Source: JAWWPY01 sp963822825 | GTDB taxonomy: Bacteria; Actinomycetota; Actinomycetes; Streptosporangiales; Streptosporangiaceae | Direction of reading: 5' to 3' | NCBI GenBank assembly: GCA_963822825.1 | Contig: CAWGIW010000015.1 | Span: 186,001-250,000, forward strand | Length of the DNA: 64,000 bases | Part shown: positions 1 through 9,327 of the stretch, in pieces | How positions within the stretch are numbered: position 1 is the stretch's first letter | Layout: the number at the start of each line of letters is the position of its first letter | Position numbers and translations under genes: made by a program | Notes under the pieces: generated by a model | The model's input: the letters and a program-made list of their open reading frames with translations, nothing else | Database searches by the model: none | What the model was told of the DNA's origin: nothing

Positions 1-448
1 GCTGGGTGCCGCCGCCGCCGGGGACCAGCCCGACGGTCGCCTCCGGCAGGCCGAACACCGCGGTCTCGTCGGCCACGATCACGTCGCAGGACAGGGCCAG
101 CTCGCAGCCGCCGCCCAGGGCCCACCCGTGCACCGCGGCGATCACCGGCTGCGGGAGGCCCAGCAGGCCCCCGAACGCGGCGCGGAACACCGGCCGCTGG
201 GCCAGCAGTTGCGCGTCGGTCATCAGGTTCCGCTCTTTGAGGTCGGCGCCCACGGAGAACGCCCGCTCACCGGTCGCCGTCAGCACAATGGCGCAGACCT
301 CCCGGTCCGGGCCGAGCTCGGCACACACCTGAACCAGCCGGACCGCCATCGCCGTGTTCATGGCGTTCAGGGCCTCTGGGCGGTCAAGGACAATCTCTGC
401 CACCCGGCCGTGCCCCAACACATGCCTGCGAACCGCCACTCCATCCAT
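1..448 (-). CDS. Enoyl-CoA hydratase/isomerase family protein (3' end outside window)
   Basis: Only the N-terminal ~149 residues lie in the window; the gene runs off its left edge. The visible part shows the crotonase fold: an early beta strand ending in DRPEALNAMNTAM, the oxyanion-hole segment with FSVGADLKERN, and AAVHGWALGGGCELALSCD, followed by ADETAVFGLPEATVGLVPGGGGTQ in spaced conserved positions. Such enzymes hydrate trans-2-enoyl-CoA in fatty-acid beta-oxidation, though crotonases also do isomerase and hydrolase chemistry, so the substrate is open. The ATG at 448 is chosen because the family motif register starts about 20 residues later; no strong ribosome-binding site is visible. Confidence 0.85.
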   Translation of the reverse strand, partial: MDGVAVRRHVLGHGRVAEIVLDRPEALNAMNTAMAVRLVQVCAELGPDREVCAIVLTATGERAFSVGADLKERNLMTDAQLLAQRPVFRAAFGGLLGLPQPVIAAVHGWALGGGCELALSCDVIVADETAVFGLPEATVGLVPGGGGTQ

Positions 449-510
449 GAGGGGCAGGCTAACCCGTCCCAGCGCGGGCGGCAGGCACCGGGCAGGCCGT
501 CGGGCGGCTG

Positions 511-1032
511 CTATGGACGTCCCTGGCGCTCGTCACGGCCCAGCCGCTGCTGCTCCTGCTCAGCCAGCTGGAACAGTGTGGCCTGCACCTTCTCAACCTC
601 GGGGACCTCGTTGAGGACCAGTTGGCCGTGCTCGCCCGCGGACTCGACGGTCAGCCGGCCAGAGCCGAACAGCCGGTCGATCGGCCCCTGCGAGAACGAG
701 ACGTCGCTGATCCGGATCAGCGGAAAGTCCCGGCCTGACCTGGTCAGGATGCCGTAGCGCAGGCTGAGCCTGCGGGTGGTGAGCCGGTAGCTGGTCGTCT
801 GCCAGCGCAGGATGGGCACAACGAACCAGAGCAGCACCACGATGAGGGCGACCGCCCCGACGGCGATGCGGCCAGCCTCGGCGTCGCGGCCCGCGGGGAT
901 CACGACCAGCAGCGTCAGCGCGGCGGCCACCACGACCATGAGCACAAGCGTCGGCCGGAGCAGCGTCTTCCAGTGCGGGTGCAGGATCAGCACACTCTGC
1001 TCGCCCTCGGAGAGCCGATCAGTGCTAGCCAT
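511..1032 (-). CDS. PH domain-containing membrane protein
   Basis: A 173-residue protein with a short N-terminal segment, two adjacent hydrophobic helices (about residues 28-45 and 58-77) and then a bacterial pleckstrin-homology-like domain. In that domain the sequence TSYRLTTRRLSLRYGILTR, followed by IRISDVSFSQGPIDRLFGSG and a final valine/leucine-rich helix, matches the bPH_2 pattern common in actinobacteria. The molecular function of these proteins is unknown; they sit in the cytoplasmic membrane with the PH-like barrel in the cytosol. The gene lies directly downstream of birA on the same strand, so the two may be cotranscribed. The ATG at 1032 is used; another start three codons upstream is possible. 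Confidence 0.85.
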   Translation of the reverse strand: MASTDRLSEGEQSVLILHPHWKTLLRPTLVLMVVVAAALTLLVVIPAGRDAEAGRIAVGAVALIVVLLWFVVPILRWQTTSYRLTTRRLSLRYGILTRSGRDFPLIRISDVSFSQGPIDRLFGSGRLTVESAGEHGQLVLNEVPEVEKVQATLFQLAEQEQQRLGRDERQGRP

Positions 1033-1080
1033 ACGGCACATCGTGGCATGAAATCTGGCGACCTGCCCGCCTGGCCTGTC

Positions 1081-1881
1081 TCAGCGGACGTGCACGACAT
1101 CTCCCGCGCTCACCGGGGTCACCCCGGATGCGGTCCGCACCACCAGCCGGCCTCCGGTGTCGATGTCGGCCGCGACCCCGGTGAGCGACCGTCCGCCCGG
1201 CAGCTCGACCCTGACCTGCTCGCCGAGCGTCGCGCACCGGCGCAGGTACTCGGCGCGCAGGCCGGACTCATCCGCGTCCACGGCCGCCGCCTCGGCCAGG
1301 TACCAGTGCTCAAGCTCGCGCAGCACGGCGCCCAGCAACTCCTCCCGGTCCAGGCTCGCGGCGTTCTCCAGGAGCAGGGACGTCGCGGCGGCCACCGGCA
1401 GATCCTCGCGGCGGAGGGTCACGTTGATCCCCACCCCCACGACGACCGCATCGCGGTGCTGCTCAGCCAGGATGCCAGCGAGCTTGGCGCCTCTCACGAG
1501 CACGTCGTTCGGCCACTTGAGACGGGCGTCCACCGCTGCTGAACTGCGCAGCGCCGCGGCCACCGCGACCCCGGTGAGCAACGGGATCCACACCCGGCGG
1601 CCCGGCGGAAGGTCCCGTGGCCGCAAGAGAACCGAGAAAGCCAGCGAGGCGCGGGGCGGGCTCACCCAGCGCCGGCCCAGCCCGCCCCGCCCCGCCGTCT
1701 GCTCCTCGGCGACCAGGACCTGTCCGGCCGCGGCCCCGTCCGCCGCTTCGGCGAGCAGATCAGCATTGGTGGACCCGGTCGCCTCGACCACGCGGATCTG
1801 CCGCCACAGGCCGCCCGGCCGGATCAGCTGCTGGCTGAGCACCTCGGCCCGGATGAGCGGGCTGTCGTGGCGCTCAGTCAC
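1081..1881 (-). CDS. birA: Biotin--[acetyl-CoA-carboxylase] ligase
   Basis: BirA activates biotin with ATP and transfers it to the carrier lysine of biotin-dependent carboxylases, here most likely the alpha subunit encoded at 15.1 kb. The 266-residue protein carries the biotinyl-5'-AMP loop GRGGLGRRW (about 64-72), KWPNDV (about 122-127), GILAE and VGVGINV, and a small C-terminal SH3-like domain. There is no N-terminal DNA-binding domain, so it is the catalytic-only class and not a repressor. The start is the GTG at 1881: a clear AAAGGAG lies 7 bases before it (1889-1895). The longer frame beginning at 1992 has no such signal and no family similarity in the extra part. Confidence 0.93.
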   Translation of the reverse strand: MTERHDSPLIRAEVLSQQLIRPGGLWRQIRVVEATGSTNADLLAEAADGAAAGQVLVAEEQTAGRGGLGRRWVSPPRASLAFSVLLRPRDLPPGRRVWIPLLTGVAVAAALRSSAAVDARLKWPNDVLVRGAKLAGILAEQHRDAVVVGVGINVTLRREDLPVAAATSLLLENAASLDREELLGAVLRELEHWYLAEAAAVDADESGLRAEYLRRCATLGEQVRVELPGGRSLTGVAADIDTGGRLVVRTASGVTPVSAGDVVHVR

Positions 1882-2030
1882 CGGCCAGCTCCTTTGGGTA
1901 CTCTCATTGTCCAGGTACCGGGCATGGTGCGCGGACAGGTCCGGTTCAGCGGGGTAGACACGTCCAAAAATTACGTCGCCACAAATGACCATCTCACATG
2001 ATGGCAGCCGACGATGGCGTCAGGAGAGCA

Positions 2031-3697
2031 GTGGCCGATCTCAAGGCCAGCGACAGCCGCGGCGGGGATGACCTCCAGCCGCAGCGCTCGGGCCGGTCGC
2101 GGCTTCGGCGTGCTCGCGGATACTGGGCTCGCGGGTACCGCGCGCTGCGGGTCCGCGGGTACCGCGCGCTGCGGGTCCGCGGGTACCGCGCGCTGCGGGT
2201 CCGCGGGTACCGCGCGCTGCGGGTCCGCGGGCCGGCCGTGGCGGCGGCCATCAGGCCGGCCGCATTGTGGCGCAACCACCGCCTGTTCGGTCTCCTGGTG
2301 GTGCTGGCCATCGGCGTGCGAGTCCTCGCGACGCTGGCCTTCCGGCCCGCGCTGTTCATCCCGGACTCCTTCGATTACCTGCACGACGGGGCTCACCTGG
2401 TCATGGAGCAGTTGCGCCCGGCGGGATACCCCATCCTGCTGCGCGCGGCACAGCCGTTCCACAGCCTGCTGCTCGTGACCACGCTGCAGCATCTGATGGG
2501 GATCGGCGAGGCGATCATCGTGTACGGGCTGCTGCGCCACTGGGGGCTGCCCGCCTGGGGCGCCGCCCTGGCCACGGTGCCGACCCTGTTCGACGCCCGC
2601 CAGGTCGCCCTGGAGTCCTACATCCTGCCGGATGCGCTGTTCGGCTTCGTGATCCTGGTCGCCGTCGCGCTCCTGCTGACCAAGCGCACCCCGGCCATCT
2701 GGCCGTGCGTGGGCGCCGGGCTGCTCCTCGCCTGGGCCTCGGTGCTGCGCGGCAACGGTGCGCCCATCATGGTGGCGCTGCTTGCCTTCATGCTGATCAG
2801 GCGGGCCGGCTGGCGCGCCTGCGGGCCGGCCTGGCGGCGTTCGCCGTCCCGCTCGCCGCGTACGTGGCCATCTTCGACTCGATCTACGGCCAGGTCAACA
2901 TCACCAGCAGCACCGGCGTCTTCCTGTGGTCACGGACCATGTCGTTCGCCAACTGCACGGTCATCAAGCCACCGCCGGACCTGCGGCCGCTCTGCCCGGA
3001 TCGGCAGGCCGTGCCTCCCCCGCGCGTGACCGCCTGGTCGGTGCCGGCCCTGCTCGGTGAGCGCACTCCCGGGGAGTACCTCTGGTCCAACGGCGTCTGG
3101 TGGCGCCACGACGCGCACCCGGGGATCAATGCCTTTAACAACCAGCTGGGGATGCGGTTCGCAGTAGACGCGATCAAGGCGCAGCCGCTGAGCTACCTGC
3201 GCGCGACGGCCCAGGGTGTGCTGCTCACCTTCCTGGCGACCGACCGGGCCGATAACTACCTGTCGCTGAATTTCACCGCCCGGCCGGTCATCTCCCGGCT
3301 GCCCGCCAACTACCTGAGTGACCTACGCAACTATGCGCACGTGACCAGCAACACCCATGCCGTGCCGCCGTACGCGTTCTTCATGGATCTCTACCAGCTG
3401 CCGGTCTGGTTTCCGGGTGTCGCTTTCTTCGCCGTGATGATCATCGGGCTGGCCGGCGCGGGGCGGCAGTGGCGGCGCTGGGGCGGCCCCGCGGCCTTGC
3501 CGTGGGCCGTCGCCGTCATCGGCGTCGTGGTCCCGGTCGCCCTCGCGCAGTACCTGTACCGGTACGCGATCACCGCGGTCCCGGTGGCCTGCCTGGCCGC
3601 CGGCCTCGCGTTCGCGCGCCTGGATGGCGTGGCCTGGCCCGCCTCGCGCCGGCCAGCCGCGCCGGAGCCGGCCGGAGCGCCGGAGCCGGCCGGATGA
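2031..3697 (+). pseudogene. Multi-pass membrane protein, GT-C glycosyltransferase-like, with one frameshift
   Basis: Two overlapping frames together encode one ~560-residue protein. The first carries helix 1 (FGLLVVLAIGVRVLATLAF), then PDSFDYLHDG and RPAGYPILL, the aspartate/proline pattern of GT-C family lipid-linked-sugar transferases, and several helices up to about 2805. The second continues with AAFAVPLAAYVAIFD, a large soluble loop and C-terminal helices to the stop at 3697. One base is missing near 2805-2815; the span is two bases over a multiple of three, as expected for a single deletion. The GTG at 2031 follows AGGAG (2022-2026); ATG codons at 1998 and 2001 are alternatives. The donor sugar and acceptor are unknown. 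Sequence error is as likely as a real mutation. Confidence 0.7.
2131..2226 (+). repeat. 24-bp tandem repeat, 4 copies, in frame in the membrane protein N-terminus
   Basis: Four perfect head-to-tail copies of a 24-base unit starting gcgggtaccgcgcgctgcgg, at 2131, 2155, 2179 and 2203. They encode the octapeptide RGYRALRV four times in the basic cytoplasmic N-terminus just before the first membrane helix. A degenerate fifth beginning lies on each side. The unit is a multiple of three, so copy-number change keeps the frame. Confidence 0.95.
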
Positions 3698-3700
3698 CGG

Positions 3701-5164
3701 TCACCGCCGCCCCGTCACGGCGCGGGCCGTAGCGAGCGCACCGCCCGCCGCCGCCACTCCAGCGAGAACAACGAAGGTCACCGAGACAGCATGAGCCGAC
3801 CGCTGGCTGAAGGCGCCCACCAGCGGATGCACCGGCAGCTGCCCGCCAGGTTCAGGTAGACCGTCCCGAAGTGGCGACGCCGACCACCAGGGCGAGCTGG
3901 TTGACCGTGACGATAACGCCGGTCGCGTCGGCCGCGTCGGCCACCGGGACCCGCATCAGCACCGAGGTCATCAGCGGGCTGAACGAGGCCGCCATGCCGG
4001 CCCCGGTCAGCGCCATGGCCAGATAGAGGCCAGGCGCCGCGGCCGGCCGCCGTGGAGCAGGACCGCGAGCGCGAGCAGCCCGGCCGCGTTGCCGGCGAAA
4101 CCGACGATGATCAGGCCAGCGTGGCCACGCGGCGGCAGACCGCTGCCAGTTGAGGCTGACCAGCGCGAACGCGATCCCGGCGGGGGCGAAGGTGAGCCCG
4201 GCCCGCAGCGCCGAATCTCCAGGCCGCCCTGCAGGTGCAGGGCCAGCGCGAAGAAGAACCCGCCGAACACGGCCAAGGTCGCGAACAGCGCGGCGATGCC
4301 CGGGCCGCGCCCGGCAGCCGCAGCACCCGCCCGGGGATCAGGGGCGACCCGCGCCCGCGGCCGCGGCCCTGCGCTCCACCAGCGGCAGAACGCGGCGAAC
4401 GCCACAGCCCGCTGCGGCCAGGCAGGCCCAGCCCCAGACCGGCCAGTGCTCGGACTGGCCGAGCACCAGCGGCAGCACCAGGGCCAGCACGGCCGGGGAC
4501 AGGGTGGCCAGCCCGGCCAGGGTCCAGCCCGCGGCCCTGGCTCGCCGCCTCCCCGCGGCAGGAGCCGGCCGCCCGCGACGAGCAGCACGCCCCGATCGGC
4601 ACGTTCAGCAGGAACACCGGGCGCCACGTGCTGCCCAACAGGTCCGCGCTGACCAGCAGCGCCGCCGAGCACCTGCCCGGCCACCGCCCCGCCGGCCAGC
4701 ACCGCCGCGTACAGGCGCATCGGCCGGGCGCGGGCCGGGCCGGTGAACGAGCGCTGGATGAGGCTGAGCACCTGCGGGATCATGACCGCCGCGCCGCCCC
4801 CTGCACGAACCGCAGCGTGACCAGCACGCTGGTCGAGGGCCAGGCCGCAGCCCAGCGAGGCGAGGGTGAACAGGGCCAGCCCGGCGAGGAACATGCGGCG
4901 GTGGCCCAGGATGTCGCCGAGCCGGGCGCCGGTCACCAGCAGCACCGCGTAGGGGATGACGTAGCCGGCGATGACCAGCTGCAGGCCGGCGCCGGAGGCG
5001 TGCAGGTCTGGCATGGATCGAGGGGGCGCGACGTTGACCACGGAGGCGTCGAGCAGCGCCATGAACTGCCCGGTCAGGACGATCGCCAGGATGCCGCGGG
5101 GACTCGGCGCCGGCCGTAGGGCTGGGCGTGCCGGCCGCCGGCGGTGGTGAGGGTGTCTGGTCAT
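3701..5164 (-). pseudogene. MFS drug exporter (DHA2/EmrB-QacA-like), multiple frameshifts
   Basis: Read across frames, this is a 14-helix proton-driven exporter: N-terminal GILAIVLTGQFMALLDASVVNVA (helix 1), GLQLVIAGYVIPYAVLL, ARLGDILGHRRMFLAG (motif A), AAVMIPQVLSLIQRSF, STWRPVFLLNVPIG, GIAALFATLAVFGGFFFALALHLQGG, and a C-terminal run with VNQLALVVGVAT and HAVSVTFVVLAGVAAAGGALATARAV ending at 3701. The reading frame changes at least five times, yet there are hardly any stop codons in the coding register and the total span (1464 bases) is divisible by three. It is transcribed divergently from an XRE-type regulator, a usual regulator/exporter pair. The indels occur in G/C runs, so sequencing error is a serious alternative to decay. 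Confidence 0.75.
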
Positions 5165-5287
5165 GTAACGAGCCTGCCGCCAGACCGATGCCAGGTACCA
5201 GGAGCCTGGTTATCCTGGTACCAGCAGTACCTGGCAACCGCCGCCCGGCCGAGGCAGATGGGGTCCATGAGCATATGACGACGGTCG

Positions 5288-6219
5288 ATGGCCGCCACCA
5301 CGCGCCGCGCCGAGCTGGCCGCGTTCCTGCGCAGCCGCCGGGAGCGGGTCAGCCCCGGAGCAGGCCGGCCTGCCGCCGGGACCCGCCGCCGCACCCCGGG
5401 CCTGCGCCGCGAGGAGGTGGCGCAGCTCGCCGGGGTCGGGGTGACCTGGTACACCTGGCTGGAGCAGGGCCGCCAGATCAACGCCAGCTCCAGGTGCTCG
5501 ACGCGGTGGCCCGCACGCTGCGGCTGGACCCGGCCGAGCGGGAGCACCTGTACCGGCTGGCCGACGTGCCCGGACGCGGCCAGCGTCGCTGGTGCCGGCG
5601 ACGGCGGCTGCGAGCAGGTGCCGCCCGAGGTGCAGCAGATCCTGGACAGCCTGGTGCCGCTGCCCGCCAGCGTCATCAACGAGCGGTTCGACCTGCTGGC
5701 CTGGAACGCGCGCGTACGCGGTGCTGTGGCCGACTGGTCGGCGCCGCGCCCGGCGAGCGCAACGTCCTGTGGCAGTGCTTCAGCACCCCGAGTGCTGCCA
5801 CCCGTACGTGAACCGGGACGAGCAGCTGGCCACGCTGGTGGCCCAGTTGCGCGCGCGCTACGGCCGGCACGTCGGCGAGCCCGCCTGGACCGGGTTCGTC
5901 CGGCGGCTGCAGGCGCTGCAGCCCGGAGTTCGCCCGGCTGTGGGCCGAGCACGACGTGGCCAGCCCGGCGACCTACCTCAAGATCTTCCGGCACCCGGCG
6001 TACGAGCGGCTGGCATGACGACCACCAGCCTGGCGGTGCTGGCCGACGCCCGGCACCCGGATGGTGGTGTACACGCCCGCCGACGAGGTCTGCCGCATGG
6101 CCATCGGCGGGCTGCTCGCCGGGGACGGCGTGGACGCCCGCTACCCCTGCTGGCCCGCCCACCAGCGCAGCCGGGAACTCGCGGCCCAAGCGGCCGCCAG
6201 CCCCGCGTCCAATCCGTGA
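5288..6219 (+). pseudogene. MmyB-like XRE-family regulator, multiple frameshifts
   Basis: The protein can be followed through all three forward frames: ELAAFLRSRRERVSP, then EQAGLPPG in another frame, then TRRRTPGLRREEVAQLAGV and VTWYTWLEQGRQINAS (helix-turn-helix), VLDAVARTLRLDPAEREHLYRLAD, PPEVQQILDSLVPLPA and INERFDLLAWN (start of the MmyB ligand-binding domain), ERNVLWQCF, ECCHPYVNRDEQLATLVAQL, and finally ASPATYLKIFRHPAYERLAM to the stop at 6219. At least eight single-base shifts are needed, with a net deficit of one base. The motifs themselves are intact. It probably controlled the divergent exporter gene. Whether it is a real pseudogene or badly read sequence cannot be decided here. 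Confidence 0.75.
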
Positions 6220-6249
6220 CCGGACACCCCATGGACAGACCCGCGGCGG

Positions 6250-9126
6250 TCAGCCGGTGTTTTGCAGGCCTGCCGCGACGCCGCTCACGGTGAGCAGCAG
6301 GAGCCGGTGCAGCCGCTCTCGCCGCGCGGCGGCCGCGGCCCCATCTGCTGGGCTTTCCCCTTCCGCCGGCGCGCCCGGGGGTGTTGCCCGCGATCGGCCT
6401 GCGGCGCAGCCCGCAATTCAGTCAGCGCGCGCAGTTGCAGGTGGGAGAGCGCGTCCACGTAGGGATCGCGCAACGTGACGGCCCGGGAGAGCACCGGGCG
6501 GTCGGCCAGCAGCCGGTCGTGCCCGGTGACCGCCAGCACCAGCCGCCTGGTCAGGTCGTACTCCGCCAGCACCATGGCGGTCAGGTCATCCCGGCCGCCC
6601 AGAGCGAGGTAACGCGCCGCAATCCGGCGGTCCGACTTGGCCAGGCTCATTTCGGCGTTGTCGAAGAGGACGGCCAGCAGCGGCCAGCCCCGGTAGGCCT
6701 CCTGGATATCCCGCAAGCCCTCCTCCCTACCCGCACCTTCCCCGCCGGTGACCGCCGCGAGCCCGCTGCCAAGGCCGTACCAGCCGGGCAGGTTCAGCCG
6801 GGTCTGCGCCCAGGCGAACACCCACGGGATGGCCCGCAGGTCGGCCAGGCCCACCGGTGCGCTGGCGATCCCCCGGCGGGCCGGGCGTGACCCGATCCGC
6901 AGCCCGCTGATCTCCTCCAGCGGGCTGATCCGGGCCAGCCACTCGGCGAACCCGGGCGCCTCGACCAGGTCCCGGTAGGCGCGCAGGGCCCGGGCCCCGA
7001 TCCGGTCCGCGATCGGCCGGAACCGCTTCGCCGCGGCCGCGTTGCGCTCCCGCACCGCCGGTGCGGAGGCCAGCAGCACGGCCGATGTCACCTGCTCAAG
7101 GTGGCGGCGCGCGATCACCGGGTGCCCGTACCGCGCGAAGATCACCTCGCCTTGCTCGGTGACCTTGAACCGGCCGTCCACCGAGCCGGGCGCTTGGGCG
7201 AGCACCGCGCGGCCGGCCGGGCCACCGCCCCGGCCCAGGGCCCCGCCCCGGCCGTGGAACAAGGTCAGCGTCACGTCCCGGTCCACGGCCCAGCGGGCCA
7301 GCGCGTTCCTGGGCGTCGAACAATTGCAGCGTCGCGCTGACCGGGCCGAGTTCCTTGGCGGAGTCGGAGTAGCCGAGCATGACCTCCACCTGGCGCCCGT
7401 TGGCGGCCAGCCTGGCGGTCACCGGATCGAGGGCCAGCATGTCGTCCAGCACCCGGGTGGCGTTGTTCAGGTCCTCGCCGCTCTCGAAGAGCGGGACCAC
7501 GTCGAGCACCGGAAGCCTGCCGCTCCGCATGGCGTGCCGGGACAGTTCATGGACGGCCGCGATGTCCGCGGCGGACCGGGTGAAGCTGACCACGTACCGC
7601 CGGCACGGCGTCCACGCCGAACCGGTCCTGTATCCACCCGGCCGCGCGGAACGTGGCGAGTACCTCGTTAGTCTCCGCCGACAGCGGCCCCCCCGCCTCG
7701 ATCTCCCGGAGGGCGCGGGCGTGCACGGCGCTGTGCTGGCGGATCTCCAGCCCGGCGAGGTGAAACCCGAACGTCTCCGCCTGCCAGATCAGATGCTGCA
7801 ATTCCCCGAACGCCTGCCGGACGGCACCCGCCGCCGTCAGCGAGTTCTGGACCAGCCGCAGATCGGCGAGGAACTCGGCGGCGCCGCGGTAGGCCAGATC
7901 CGCGTCACGCAGCCGGGTGGCCAGGAGCCGCCGGGCCAGGTAGAGCAGATAGGTGCGGTAGGGCTCCTGCGGCGAGCGGGCCGCGAGATCAGCGAGCAGC
8001 TCGGGATGGGCCGTCTCCGCGGCATCGAGCGCCATGGCGAAATCGGGGCTGGGGGGCGCGGCGTCGGCGTGCACGGTGAGCGCACGGCCGATCCTCGTGG
8101 TGGCGTTCTCCAGGGCGCGGAGCGCGTGATCGGCCTGGATGACCGCGGTCTCCCTGGTCACCTGGGCCGTGACGAAGGGGTTGCCGTCCCGGTCCGCGCC
8201 GACCCAGCTCCCGAAGCGCAGGAACGCGGGGATCGCGGGCGCTGGCAACACAGGCGCGGCCGGGGCGGCGTGCCGCCGCCAGCCCCGCCGGGTCTCCTCG
8301 AGTGCCCGGTACAAGGTGGGCGCCACAACGAAAAGCGTCTCGTCGAACGCGGCCATGACCGTACGCACCTCGTCGATCGGCTCCATGGCCTTGTCGCGGA
8401 GCGGCGACGTCAGCCACAGCAGGTCGATCTCCTCTCGCAGCCTGCGCCGGATCTCGGACTGCTCGGCCGTGTCGCGGCGTCCCGTGGTGAGGTGCGCAGT
8501 GTCGAGCGCGGCGAGCAGGACGCTGATCCGCCGCAGCGCGGTGGCCACAGCGCGGCGGCGCGCCTCGGTGGGATGCGCGGTGAGCACCGGATGCACGCGC
8601 AGCCGGGCCAGCAGCTCATCGAGAAGTTCCGTGCCCTGCTCCTGGCGGAACTCGGTGACCGCCGCCGCCAGCGACTCGCGGACCGGCGCCTCGCCCGAGT
8701 CGCGGTCCCGCAGGACACGGACCCGGTGCTGTTCCTCGGCCAGGTTGGTGAGGTGGAAGTAGACGGTGAACGCCCGGGCGACAAGCTCGGCGCGGTCAAG
8801 CGGCCAGCTGGCTACCAGCGCCGCGATCTCATCACCAGCCGGATCCGCGGCCGGGCCACCGTGCGGCGGGCCATCCGGCCCAGCGCCATCACGGGGGCGG
8901 CCCGGCGGGCGGCGATCACCGCCCGCCGCAGCCGTTCGACGTCATCCAGCAGGTCCTGGCCGCCAGACTCGCGCAATACCTCGCCAAGCAGATCGCCAAG
9001 CAGCCTGACGTCGCGGCGCATCGGCTCGGGCATCTGCTGCCGGTCGGCATCCCGGCTCAGGTGGTCGGCATCGCTGGTTACGCTGTCGGCCTCGCCGTTC
9101 ACCGGCCGGTCGGCATCGCTGCTCAC
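6250..9126 (-). pseudogene. ppc: Phosphoenolpyruvate carboxylase, four frameshifts
   Basis: PEP carboxylase adds bicarbonate to phosphoenolpyruvate to give oxaloacetate, refilling the TCA cycle. The pieces cover the full enzyme (about 959 codons, typical length): N-terminal RDVRLLGDLLGEVL; LVARAFTVYFHLTNLAEE; the catalytic histidine motif LTAHPTEARRR; GSWVGADRDGNPFVT; EVMLGYSDSAKELGPVSATL; LTLFHGRGGALGRGGG; WVFAWAQTRLNLPGWYG; and the family's signature C-terminus GLQNTG before the stop at 6250. The frame changes near 8.82-8.84, 7.60, 7.31 and 6.35 kb; the total is divisible by three. All catalytic motifs are intact, so I suspect sequence error. GTG at 9126 or ATG at 9033 are possible starts. 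Confidence 0.85.
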
Positions 9127-9182
9127 GGCGGACAGCCTAGTGGGCCGATGTTACGGACGATCGCGGGCTGGAGACCGGCCTG

Positions 9183-9270
9183 CTGACCGGCTGCGGCTGA
9201 CCCGCTGCGGCGCTGCTGCTGACCGGCTGCGCTGACCGGCTGCGCTGACCGGCTGCGGCTGACCGGCTGC
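9183..9270 (+). repeat. Intergenic array of six ctgaccggctgc units
   Basis: Copies of the 12-mer ctgaccggctgc start at 9183, 9197 (one mismatch), 9219, 9232, 9245 and 9259, spaced 13-22 bases apart, between the divergent starts of ppc and the carboxylase beta gene. A structural repeat or a regulatory array are both possible. Confidence 0.85.
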
Positions 9271-9327
9271 GGCTGGCCGCTACCCTGTCGGCATGACCAG
9301 CGAAGCTCCTATCGTTGCGGAAAATGG

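Noticed and set aside
2131..2226. CRISPR array
   Set aside because: Units are contiguous 24-mers without spacers and lie in coding sequence.
5128..5811. Separate open frame over the XRE regulator
   Set aside because: It holds one middle segment of the regulator (VLDAVARTLRLDPAEREHLYRLAD) in another frame; treated as part of the frameshifted gene.
7379..9235. 618-codon plus-strand frame over ppc
   Set aside because: It is the antisense of ppc; long antisense frames are expected at this GC content and it shows no family motifs.
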